A DNA stretch of 6,773 nucleotides from Desulfovibrio sp. Dsv1 (GCA_000403945.1 APFI01000017.1:1-6773); one strand, 5' to 3'; shown: positions 1 through 5,139, counted from the first letter of the stretch. Notes: generated by a model from the sequence alone, not told the origin. Numbers and translations are program-made.

Positions 1-111
1 GACCGCGATCATTGCCGGAGGTCTTTCGAGTCTGAACGCCTGGGGCGGCAGCTGCCGCCGGAGGCCCGGCCCGTCCGCAAACCCTGCAACCTCAACAGGC
101 AAGGAGACTGA
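1..111 (+). other. Window edge, possible 3' end of an upstream gene
   Basis: The plus strand is open in two frames here. Frame 1 ends at a TGA at 109-111, one base before the next ATG (113), which is the spacing expected for the end of an operon neighbour. Its last residues read RLGRQLPPEARPVRKPCN and so on. Frame 2 stays open into the 113-223 gene, but that gene has its own Shine-Dalgarno sequence. I do not recognise either peptide, and too little is present to decide whether a gene ends here. Confidence 0.25.
44..59. repeat. 16-bp perfect palindrome
   Basis: GGCGGCAGCTGCCGCC is a perfect GC-only-armed palindrome centred on AGCT. A short direct repeat, GCCGGAGG, lies at 14-21 and again at 57-64. 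There is no U-tract after it, so it does not look like a terminator. It may be a protein site, or a consequence of high-GC coding sequence. Confidence 0.5.
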
Positions 112-112
112 C

Positions 113-223
113 ATGACTTTTGGAGCCTTTGTTTTCGCGGCCCTCTGGGGCGTCGTTTGCGCCGTTATCGGCGGTCTGGCCACCCGCGCGTATCTCAGGA
201 GCAAGGGCAAGCTGAGGGCCTGA
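113..223 (+). CDS. Small single-helix membrane protein (36 aa)
   Basis: The product is 36 residues. A hydrophobic stretch at about residues 3-24 (GAFVFAALWGVVCAVIGGLA) is followed by a basic tail (TRAYLRSKGKLRA). This is the layout of a one-helix inner-membrane protein with its positive end in the cytoplasm. The ATG start is set by a good AAGGAG Shine-Dalgarno at 101-106, six bases upstream. The frame is open further upstream, but the ribosome site argues against a longer form. The next gene starts two bases after this stop, so the two are probably cotranscribed. I do not recognise a family. Phage lysis regions often hold such peptides, but nothing here proves that role. Confidence 0.6.
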   Translation: MTFGAFVFAALWGVVCAVIGGLATRAYLRSKGKLRA

Positions 224-225
224 CC

Positions 226-360
226 GTGCGGACGTGGCGCATGTCCGGCTTTTGGGCTGACGGCAATCGCTGTCCGCACTGCGGGCATGCGTTGCGCCTT
301 GTGGTCACGCCGGACGGGCTGCGCTGGTACTGCCCTGTTTGCGGTCACGTCCGGCGCTGA
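226..360 (+). CDS. Small zinc ribbon protein (44 aa)
   Basis: From a GTG start the product is 44 residues and contains CPHCGH at 16-21 and CPVCGH at 36-41. The four cysteines are spaced CxxC-N16-CxxC, the standard metal-binding pattern of a zinc ribbon, with WY just before the second knuckle. GTG 226 is chosen because GAGGG lies about eight bases upstream and the start is two bases after the stop of the preceding membrane peptide, as in translational coupling. ATG 241 is an alternative that gives 39 residues. The frame is also open back to a TTG at 157, but that part overlaps the membrane gene. Such minimal ribbons occur in phages, where they may bind nucleic acid or protein; the exact role is unknown. 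Confidence 0.6.
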   Translation: MRTWRMSGFWADGNRCPHCGHALRLVVTPDGLRWYCPVCGHVRR

Positions 361-375
361 CCGGAGGCGTTTTTT
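350..375 (+). terminator. Weak rho-independent terminator candidate
   Basis: TCCGG (350-354) pairs with CCGGA (361-365) around a loop that contains the stop codon of the zinc ribbon gene. After four bases it is followed by six T. The short stem makes it modest. It would end the 113-360 transcript before the separately promoted gene at 458. Confidence 0.35.
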
Positions 376-421
376 ATCGGCTATATCGGTCACTTTTTGA
401 GCAATCAAAAATCCTATTAAC

Positions 422-451
422 TTGCGCCGCAATCTTTGCGTTTGCTATGCT
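422..451 (+). promoter_or_regulatory. Sigma70-type promoter with extended -10
   Basis: TTGCGC (422-427) and TATGCT (446-451) are 18 bp apart. A TG one base before the -10 gives the extended -10 form TGCTATGCT. Transcription would start at about 457-459, right at the ATG of the next gene (458). The transcript may therefore be leaderless, which fits the lack of a clear Shine-Dalgarno. Confidence 0.45.
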
Positions 452-457
452 GGACGC

Positions 458-739
458 ATGTGCAAACTCTTTGATCCTCTTGCCAAGCTGGCCGGTCTGG
501 GCGCGTATGCCCATGTGGCGGTCGGCCCCGACGGGCAGAGATCCGTCCGCCTGACCTTTGCCAGATGGGTACGGGCTGACGGCGTGCGCAAGGCTCAGGC
601 CATCCGCGCGCGATATGAGAGGTTGATCCTGATGCAGATGGATGTGCCGCCGGGCGACAGACCCCGCACTGTGCAACAGCTTGTGGCGGCCGGGAGACTC
701 AAGGTGGTGCGAGGGAGATATATACTCAAGAGGGGATGA
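458..739 (+). CDS. Conserved-looking phage/island protein of unknown function (93 aa)
   Basis: The product is 93 residues, soluble and basic (MCKLFDPLAKLAGLGAYAHV at the start, GRLKVVRGRYILKRG at the end). The middle (RADGVRKAQAIRARYERLILMQMD) is predicted by eye to be a basic amphipathic helix. It is followed by DRPRTVQQLVAAGRL, a short segment that could be the first part of a winged-helix or HTH fold. This is inference; I do not recognise a named family. ATG 458 is preferred over TTG 422 because a -10 element lies immediately upstream of the ATG. The gene converges on the minus-strand operon ending at 874 and stops just before a large inverted repeat. Confidence 0.6.
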   Translation: MCKLFDPLAKLAGLGAYAHVAVGPDGQRSVRLTFARWVRADGVRKAQAIRARYERLILMQMDVPPGDRPRTVQQLVAAGRLKVVRGRYILKRG

Positions 740-744
740 CAAGA

Positions 745-828
745 GGGCAAAAAACCGGCTCCGCCCCCTTTGATAACACGTCGTGCTGCCTCTGCCACGG
801 GTAGCGGAGCCGTCTGCCATTTTTGCCC
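745..828. terminator. Nested inverted repeat, likely bidirectional terminator
   Basis: Two perfect 9-bp arm pairs are nested: GGGCAAAAA (745-753) with TTTTTGCCC (820-828), and CGGCTCCGC (756-764) with GCGGAGCCG (804-812). On the minus strand the inner stem is followed by GTTTTTT; on the plus strand, after a short gap, by TTTTT. It lies between the converging stops at 739 and 874, where a two-way terminator is expected. The loop of 39 bases is longer than usual. The last arm can also pair with GGGCA at 833-837 as TGCCC-GTAA-GGGCA. Confidence 0.55.
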
Positions 829-873
829 GTAAGGGCAGATATCAAGTATCATATGCCCGGATCGGGCGCAAAC

Positions 874-2163
874 TCATTTTTTCAGCCGCTTGCGGGCGGT
901 CCCGGCATCGGCAGGACTTGCGGCGTTCCCGGCGCGGAGAAGTTGCAGCCGTGACAGGATGCTAGCGCGGGTTTTCCGCATTTTTTGCGCAATTTGCCTG
1001 ACCGTCAGACCTTGCGCGTGCAGAGCCAGCAATTTTGCATCCGCTTCGGGCGTCCAAACTGGAGTGCGGTTTCTTAGGCCATCTTGCCATTGGCGGCGGA
1101 GGTTTTCTTTTTGTTTTTCGATCCATTCCGCGCTCTTGGGCCGTTTTGCCGCTTCCAGCAAGGCTTCGCGTGTCGCGGGATGTGCAGGCCTGCCGGTAAT
1201 CTTAGCCACCCGTTGCGCTTTGCTCTCTGGTGACAATGCCTTTTCGCGTCCGCGCGCTGCAACAGCTTCTGGCAGCTTCTGCTTCGTGTACTTTCGATAA
1301 AGCTGGAGCGATCCTTCGGAACCCGTCTGGCTAATACCGAGCACTTTGCGCCATCGCGCAACAACAACGCCGCTTACTCCCCACCAATACCCAATAGCCA
1401 AGGCACTCTCGGTCTGAACGGCTCGGATCAAATCACCACAGAGGATGAGCGACGCCTTCCCCGTTTTTTTGAGGCGCGGCCACGGGATGCGAGCCGTCTC
1501 AGTGTACCCGCCAACCTGGACAGAGCCGCGTTCGGCGTCCTCAAGCCAATCCCCAGGGCGTACATCCGGGGCCAGATATGGCCCGCCCAGCAGGGAAAAC
1601 CGCTCCTCATCTGGGAGGGGGCCGGATTTGCGAGACCCGTATTTGCGCCGCGCCTGAGATACGGCTTGATACGATACGCCCAATTCGCGGGCGATATCTA
1701 CATTGCGCTTGCTCCAATCGACACCACGCCAGCGCGCCACTGAAGAGGGCGGCGACTGCCGAGGCGCGTGTGGCATCGGCTGATCTCCGCAAAACCGCCG
1801 ACGGGCCATATAGGCGGTAGTGTATTTGACTCCCTTTTCCGCAGCAATTTCAGCCAGCGGCCTTGACCAGTCAACGTCAGACCAATCAGATCGGATGTGG
1901 CTTGGTCCTATGTGTTTCCTGCGCTGTATCCTTACGGTATCGTAACACACACCTTTTTGGGCGGCGATCTCCTTTGTGGGCAGGGACCAATCCACGTCAG
2001 TCCAGTCTATAGGCTGTTGGACCTCTCCTTGTTTTTTGCGGGCCAGATATGCCTTGACCTGCTCTTTTTGCCTTTTTTTGAGGCACGATGAGCAGTACTC
2101 GGCGCGGACGCCGCCTTCAAAGGGCTCTCCACATTGTTTGCAGGCGGGGTGTGAGATGATCAT
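874..2163 (-). CDS. Modular DNA-binding protein: zinc finger, HTH repeats, GcrA/Myb-like end (429 aa)
   Basis: In order: a four-cysteine zinc finger (C8, C11, C24, C27, CKQCGEPF...YCSSC); three related units of the form DWSDVDWS-P--EIAAEKGV-Y-T---ARRR at about 53-83, 93-123 and 145-175; a segment with an HTH look (ALAIGYWWGVSGVVVARWRKVLGI) at about 260-285; a basic part (GREKALSPESKAQRVAKITGRPAHPATREALLEAAKRP) that recalls NUMOD3-type nuclease-associated motifs; and a C-terminal HTH (VWTPEADAKLLALHAQGLTVRQIAQKMRKTRASILSRLQLL) at about 369-409, resembling GcrA or Myb/SANT-type domains. No nuclease motif is visible. ATG 2163 is chosen because it lies five bases after the upstream stop, with TAAGAG in front; the longer frame would overlap that gene. 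It is the last gene of a three-gene operon. The probable role is sequence-specific DNA binding by an array of HTHs. I do not recognise a named family. Confidence 0.75.
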   Translation of the reverse strand: MIISHPACKQCGEPFEGGVRAEYCSSCLKKRQKEQVKAYLARKKQGEVQQPIDWTDVDWSLPTKEIAAQKGVCYDTVRIQRRKHIGPSHIRSDWSDVDWSRPLAEIAAEKGVKYTTAYMARRRFCGDQPMPHAPRQSPPSSVARWRGVDWSKRNVDIARELGVSYQAVSQARRKYGSRKSGPLPDEERFSLLGGPYLAPDVRPGDWLEDAERGSVQVGGYTETARIPWPRLKKTGKASLILCGDLIRAVQTESALAIGYWWGVSGVVVARWRKVLGISQTGSEGSLQLYRKYTKQKLPEAVAARGREKALSPESKAQRVAKITGRPAHPATREALLEAAKRPKSAEWIEKQKENLRRQWQDGLRNRTPVWTPEADAKLLALHAQGLTVRQIAQKMRKTRASILSRLQLLRAGNAASPADAGTARKRLKK

Positions 2164-2168
2164 AGCTC

Positions 2169-2618
2169 TTACGCTTTTTCCCTGGGGGGAGTGAGTCCAC
2201 GGGCGACCCGCTTTGCCAGCCAATCCAAGGCCATCTCCTCAAAGGCCGCTGTGCGCGTGAGTCCACGCTCAGCCTGAGCGGTGTCGATCCTCTCCCACAA
2301 TCCCGGCGCAAGCGTCACCTGCCGCGCCTCTTTTTTTCGGGGCGAACGCACTCCGGGTTTGCGTCCGGCTCCTGGGCGGCGACCGCCGTGTGGCCCCTTG
2401 ATGCGATACGCTGGCGGCGATACAAGATATCCGTCGTCACCCAGAGCATAGATACCATCCGCCTGTACGCTATACTCCACGCTCTCGTCGTAGTCCTCGC
2501 TATTGATTGCAGCGTCATAGAGATTATCCAGATCCCATGTGGTTGCTCCATCGTCCAGTCTGATGCTGTCGGCGTCGTCTCTGGCCAGCAAAGCCTTGAC
2601 GCAGTCAATCAATGTCAT
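2169..2618 (-). CDS. GGRRPGAGRK-motif protein with ribbon-helix-helix-like end (149 aa)
   Basis: Residues 1-75 are acidic and unrecognised (DDADSIRLDDGATTWDLDNLYDAA...). A basic GGRRPGAGRKPG linker at 78-89 follows; this motif is common in phage and plasmid DNA-binding proteins and resembles an AT-hook. Residues 98-136 (ARQVTLAPGLWERIDTAQAERGLTRTAAFEEMALDWLAK) fit a ribbon-helix-helix pattern: a short strand then two helices with the turn at GLTRTAA. Two in-frame ATGs lie at 2624 and 2618. The AGGAGGAG ribosome site touches the first and is six bases from the second, so 2618 is the start. The gene is tightly spaced with both neighbours. The probable role is a DNA-binding regulator, perhaps the operon's own repressor. 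Confidence 0.7.
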   Translation of the reverse strand: MTLIDCVKALLARDDADSIRLDDGATTWDLDNLYDAAINSEDYDESVEYSVQADGIYALGDDGYLVSPPAYRIKGPHGGRRPGAGRKPGVRSPRKKEARQVTLAPGLWERIDTAQAERGLTRTAAFEEMALDWLAKRVARGLTPPREKA

Positions 2619-2624
2619 GCCCAT

Positions 2625-2632
2625 CTCCTCCT
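2625..2632 (-). promoter_or_regulatory. Shine-Dalgarno that decides the 2618 start
   Basis: On the minus strand AGGAGGAG is directly followed by ATGGGCATG. The first ATG has no spacing to the ribosome site and the second has six bases. The TAG stop of the upstream ParB-like gene (2631-2633) overlaps the first bases of this site, so translation of the two genes is likely coupled. Confidence 0.7.
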
Positions 2633-2951
2633 AGTCAAAGCGGTAGGTCAGATAGCTGGCCCGCTCCCAAGCTGAGTCATATATATGAGCCACAGTAAGG
2701 TCGTCGCGGTCCTCTTGGCCAATGGTGCCGATATTAACCAGCAGCTCGTCAGAGTACTCAACCTCATCAATCTCTACCGGCAAACCCAAAGCGTGGGCCG
2801 CCGCGAGGCGGTGCGACCCCTCAAGCGCCACCCAAGAGCCGTTGGCCTCATCGTACACGGCCTTGATTGTAGGGGCTCCATGCTCTGCCATATAAGCCTT
2901 TACGGCTTCGAGGTGGTCATTTTCGGGCTTGTTGATGGCGATGATGTACAT
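2631..2951 (-). CDS. ParB-like N-terminal domain protein (106 aa)
   Basis: The product has 106 residues. Its core (PTIKAVYDEANGSWVALEGSHRLAAAHALGLPVEIDEVEY, about 27-66) carries the G-x-H-R signature (GSHR, 45-48) of the ParB/sulfiredoxin-like fold. Family members bind or hydrolyse nucleotides; CTP in true ParB proteins. It has no HTH or dimerisation domain, so it is not a partition ParB. It resembles the short stand-alone ParB-like proteins of phages and islands. ATG 2951 has GGGAGAG upstream, and the gene is the first after a near-consensus promoter. Its stop overlaps the ribosome site of the next gene. The C-terminal part (residues 67-106, acidic, ending YLTYRFD) is not recognised. Confidence 0.75.
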   Translation of the reverse strand: MYIIAINKPENDHLEAVKAYMAEHGAPTIKAVYDEANGSWVALEGSHRLAAAHALGLPVEIDEVEYSDELLVNIGTIGQEDRDDLTVAHIYDSAWERASYLTYRFD

Positions 2952-2974
2952 TTTCTCTCCCTTTTGTTAATTAA

Positions 2975-3003
2975 AATATAATGGTAATTTGATTTTTTGT
3001 CAA
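2975..3003 (-). promoter_or_regulatory. Strong sigma70-type promoter of the ParB-like operon
   Basis: On the minus strand TTGACA (2998-3003) is 17 bp from TATATT (2975-2980), so five of six -10 bases match consensus. Upstream are A-tracts and T-tracts (about 3004-3035) that could act as an UP element. The predicted start is near 2968, leaving a leader of about 17 nt before ATG 2951. Confidence 0.75.
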
Positions 3004-3224
3004 TATTTTTTTCAAAAAACTGATCAAAAATAAGAAGAAGGTGCCAATAATTTTTGTAATATTTGGGGGGAAGGGGCGAGGAGTGGTTTGCGGAGGGGCT
3101 AGACTTGTCTGGCAAATCCATCTAAAAACTTTTTTCAGCACACCCCCTTTTTTATTTAAAAATTAAAGGTGGGGGCAACAATGGGGGAAATGGGGTAGCC
3201 CTAAAAAGGAAACCCTGAAAAAAT

Positions 3225-3260
3225 AAAGATGGTTATGAATTAATTTCAAGTCCCATCTTT
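3225..3260 (-). terminator. Possible minus-strand terminator
   Basis: AAAGATGG (3225-3232) pairs with CCATCTTT (3253-3260) over a 20-base loop. On the minus strand the stem runs into TTTATTTTTT. It could stop antisense transcription that has passed through the tRNA from the integrase side. The loop is long, so this is tentative. Confidence 0.3.
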
Positions 3261-3275
3261 CGCCCCACAAGTTTG

Positions 3276-3304
3276 CCCCGCGTCCGATGCGCCACGACGC
3301 GGGG
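3276..3304 (+). other. GC-rich hairpin abutting the tRNA 5' end
   Basis: CCCCGCGTC (3276-3284) pairs perfectly with GACGCGGGG (3296-3304), followed by TTTTCGTT and then the tRNA at 3313. It has the form of a rho-independent terminator with a short T-tract, yet it sits only eight bases before the tRNA, leaving no room for a tRNA promoter after it. It may be a leader or processing structure, or the terminator of a gene that once lay upstream. Confidence 0.55.
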
Positions 3305-3312
3305 TTTTCGTT

Positions 3313-3389
3313 CGGAGCGTGGCGCAGCCTGGTAGCGCACCTGCTTTGGGAGCAGGGGGCCGCTGGTTCGAATCCAGTCGCTCCGACCA
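3313..3389 (+). tRNA. tRNA-Pro(TGG)
   Basis: A complete 77-nt cloverleaf is present. Acceptor arms CGGAGCG (3313-3319) and CGCTCCG (3379-3385) pair fully, the D-arm has the AGCCTGGTAGC form, and the anticodon stem CCTGC/GCAGG carries loop TTTGGGA with anticodon TGG at 3347-3349. The T-loop is GTTCGAATC, and CCA is encoded at 3387-3389. A terminator follows. A tyrosine integrase ends 20 bp downstream, so the tRNA 3' half is the likely insertion site of the element on the right. Confidence 0.97.
3363..3389 (+). other. Predicted integration site in the tRNA 3' end
   Basis: Islands with a tyrosine integrase beside a tRNA usually recombine in the T-arm to 3' end and rebuild the gene. The position and orientation here fit that rule. 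The second copy of this sequence, which would mark the far end of the element, is not in the window, so the core is not defined. Confidence 0.4.
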
Positions 3390-3398
3390 GACATTACA

Positions 3399-3434
3399 GG
3401 CACTTGCGTCTATGGCGCAGGTGCCTTCTCTTTT
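3399..3434 (+). terminator. Terminator of the tRNA-Pro gene, overlapping the integrase end
   Basis: GGCACTTGCG (3399-3408) pairs with CGCAGGTGCC (3416-3425), ten pairs with one G-T, over a 7-base loop. TTCTCTTTT follows on the plus strand. The integrase stop codon (3410-3412) lies in the loop, so the last codons of the integrase and this terminator are the same DNA. Confidence 0.8.
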
Positions 3435-4453
3435 GGGCATATTTTTTGGGGCACATACTGGAGGCTTGGCAATGCCTCCACAGCAGCGCGTTTTTGCTCG
3501 TCCATGACATACTGATAATGATTCAGGATCATGATTGGGCTGCTGTGCCCCATGCGCCTTGCGATGGTTCCAACATCCACGCCTTTGGCAATCAATTCTG
3601 CGGCAAGACTGTGGCGTAAATCATATGGTCGGATACGCCGTGTTATTCCAGCCATACGCAGGGCGGAAAACCATGCTGTTCTGATATTTTGTACTGGCTT
3701 TCCCCTGCAGTTGATGATGTAATCTGCCACCGTAGCGCGATTTTCCTCTTGCCACTGTCTGAAAAGAGGTAACAGATTGTCACGAATAGGGACATCGCGC
3801 CACGGAGCATTGATGTTTTTCCTTGCTACACGCAATATTCCCTGCGTCAAATCAACATCATCCCAGGTCAACCGGAACAGTTCCGACGGGCCGACACGGA
3901 CGCCGCATTGAGAGCCTGTCACGACAACCCGCACAATATGCGGAGAGGCTACCTGCACAATCGCCGCCAGTTCTTCCGGCGTTGGCGGAATGAACTTCTC
4001 ATGCTGCGCTGGCGGAAGTTTGGGGAACCGGACAGGTTCGCAAAATCCTTTTTACGCGCACCAACGCATGGCAGTACGCAGAACTGAAAGCCTGCCACGT
4101 ACGGTCACAGGCTTCACATCTTGTATCTGCATCTGTGTCATAATTCCGGAAAGGTGCTCATATCGTATGGCGTGAATGGGCATTGCGCCAATCCTTTGCA
4201 ATGAAAAGCGCATGGCATCCATTTGCCGGTTCAGCGCTTTTCGGTTAAACTGCTTTTGCTTGAGGTAGCACAGATAGCATGCCTCAAGCGTCAGGACTTC
4301 ATCCGCATGGCCCTCCATTTCCTCCTTTTCGAACGACTCCCTATCAAACTTGATGCGATGTTTGATCAGGGAGTCGTGCTTTTCCGCTTCCGCGCGGGTT
4401 GTGAAATTTGCGCACTCACGCTTTCCGGTCAGCGGATTACTGACTCCGGCGCG
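3410..4453 (-). pseudogene. Tyrosine integrase, broken by an in-frame TAA
   Basis: The enzyme would cut and rejoin DNA at the tRNA site. One minus-strand frame holds two halves. The N-terminal half, 4318 down to 4055, encodes the core-binding domain (ACYLCYLKQKQFNRKALNRQMDAMRF...RLSVLRTAMRWCA). A TAA at 4052-4054 follows, then the catalytic half with the first Arg in GVRVGPSELF, RPYDLRHSLA for box II, GHSS, and the nucleophile Tyr in HYQYV. The Tyr in RPYDLR sits where His is usual, as I recall for this subfamily. A TAA for CAA change (Gln) would explain the break. Coding also extends upstream of ATG 4318 in frame (NPLTGKRECANFTTRAEAEKHDSL) until a TGA at 4454-4456, so the N-terminus is truncated or frameshifted. 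The gene is probably inactive unless the stop is read through. Confidence 0.85.
4333..4377. repeat. Imperfect inverted repeat inside the integrase gene
   Basis: ACGACTCCCT (4333-4342) pairs with AGGGAGTCGT (4368-4377), and TCAAAC (4344-4349) with GTTTGA (4360-4365), with small bulges and a 10-base loop. It lies in the stretch coding HDSLIKHRIKFDRES. It may fold in mRNA or be an arm-type protein site. Confidence 0.6.
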
Positions 4454-4531
4454 TCACGTTGTGGTTTCTCGCGCACCCCTTCTTGATGCCGGGTTCTGCC
4501 GCCGGCGGGCTTCCCCTCCATCGGTAAGGCC

Positions 4532-4560
4532 AGTATTACTAGGAATTAGTAAAATATCAA
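4532..4560 (-). promoter_or_regulatory. Candidate integrase promoter
   Basis: On the minus strand TTGATA (4555-4560) is 17 bp from AATACT (4532-4537). The -10 match is poor, although TAATAC one base earlier is similar. A start near 4525 would lie beside an ATG at 4521 that opens a short, different frame. A palindrome covers the spacer. Confidence 0.35.
4536..4552. promoter_or_regulatory. Palindromic operator candidate
   Basis: TTACTA-GGAAT-TAGTAA is a perfect 6-bp dyad lying in the candidate integrase promoter. Its half AATTAGTA (4544-4551) recurs at 4994-5001 in the promoter of regulator A, which could mean that A controls both. Confidence 0.4.
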
Positions 4561-4596
4561 TGGGCATGATGCTAATTTTTGTAAAAACTGTCCATC

Positions 4597-4618
4597 AAGA
4601 AAGGCGGCTCTCGCCGCC
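4597..4618 (-). terminator. Terminator of regulator A
   Basis: On the minus strand GGCGGC-GAGA-GCCGCC is followed by TTTCTTG. The stem (4603-4608 with 4613-4618) is perfect with a tetraloop, 28 bases past the stop of the regulator A gene. Confidence 0.75.
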
Positions 4619-4646
4619 CTGAAAAAAGAAATTATTTCAGGAGGAG

Positions 4647-4934
4647 TTATTTCCCGTCTGCTTGCCGCAGCCCCGAACGGATGACATCGTGCAGGTTCAA
4701 GCCCAGAGCTTGACACAAGTTCACAAGGTCAGCCAGGCGAATCTCTTGAGGTTTTTTGCTGTCGCCTGCGCCCTGTTCTACAAGGATGCTTCGTACCTTT
4801 CCCGAGGGCTTTCCCATGTACGGGAACGCCATTTGCCCCAAGACCTTTTCGGAAAGTTTAAGTTCGGCCTTTCGTGCCACAAGCAGGGCGCGGATTGCCT
4901 CATCAAAGACAACCATGCCTTCTTTGGTGAGCAT
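4647..4934 (-). CDS. Small divergent XRE/Cro-like regulator A (95 aa)
   Basis: The 95-residue protein is a paralogue of the 6266-6547 product. Both start MLTKE-M, have an early acidic helix with D--IR, and share KKPQ-IR--D-VNLC-ALGL near residues 60-79. The pattern IRLADLVNLCQALGLNLHDVI matches the last helices of lambda-repressor/XRE-type HTH domains, so DNA binding is likely. The central part (residues 30-60) differs between the two copies, as would be expected if they recognise different sites. ATG 4934 has GGAG seven bases upstream. The gene stands alone, with its own promoter (4981-5009) and terminator (4597-4618), next to the broken integrase. It could be the island's repressor. Confidence 0.7.
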   Translation of the reverse strand: MLTKEGMVVFDEAIRALLVARKAELKLSEKVLGQMAFPYMGKPSGKVRSILVEQGAGDSKKPQEIRLADLVNLCQALGLNLHDVIRSGLRQADGK

Positions 4935-4980
4935 GTCTCCACTCCTTTTTTCTCTCTTTGTGGCATGAAAGTTCAGTAGG

Positions 4981-5009
4981 AATGTAATCTAAAAATTAGT
5001 ATTTGACAA
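4981..5009 (-). promoter_or_regulatory. Promoter of regulator A
   Basis: On the minus strand TTGTCA (5004-5009) is 17 bp from TACATT (4981-4986). The predicted start is near 4974, about 40 nt before ATG 4934. The spacer carries TACTAATT, which is also present in the palindrome at 4536-4552. Confidence 0.6.
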
Positions 5010-5033
5010 CTTCCTAAAACCTTGGAAATTTAA

Positions 5034-5055
5034 GGGCAACGGCAACCAGTTGCCC
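5034..5055. repeat. Short hairpin next to repeat R1
   Basis: GGGCAAC (5034-5040) pairs with GTTGCCC (5049-5055) over eight bases. On the minus strand TTAAATTT follows, a weak U-tract. A GCCAG/CTGGC hairpin occupies the matching place beside R2 (about 6664-6678). Confidence 0.45.
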
Positions 5056-5060
5056 GCTCA

Positions 5061-5139
5061 TTGACAATCGACCCCGACGAACCATCCAGGCCGACGCGGC
5101 CACGGGCAGCTCCCGTCCTGCAGGTGTCGCGTGAGAGGG
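5061..5139. repeat. Direct repeat R, copy 1
   Basis: This 79-bp stretch repeats at 6696-6773 in the same orientation. Both begin TTGACAA and share CGACCCCGACGA. Then comes a variable part with indel differences, and then 42 bp (5098-5139) with two mismatches, including GGCCACGGGCAGCTCCCG and CCTGCAGGTGTCGCGTG. Reading frames are not conserved between copies because of the length difference. Each copy lies upstream of a paralogous regulator. Confidence 0.8.

Larger units (their letters stand above)
2952..3312. other. Non-coding AT-rich stretch with G-runs
   Basis: No credible gene is seen; open frames here are short and cross low-complexity AT sequence. It holds the ParB operon promoter, an odd-centred T/A palindrome (TTTTTTCAAAAAA) upstream of the -35, G-runs on the plus strand at 3065-3098 and 3168-3195, and two hairpins before the tRNA. 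The base composition differs sharply from the flanking genes, consistent with a junction between elements. Confidence 0.6.

Noticed and set aside
374..820. 148-aa minus-strand open frame
   Set aside because: It is antisense to the 93-aa gene and covers the terminator repeat; no family look and no ribosome site.
890..1300. 136-aa plus-strand frame
   Set aside because: Shadow of the multi-HTH gene, which has clear zinc finger and HTH motifs on the minus strand.
2900..3121. 73-aa minus-strand frame in the AT-rich gap
   Set aside because: It covers the ParB operon promoter and low-complexity DNA; composition is not coding-like.
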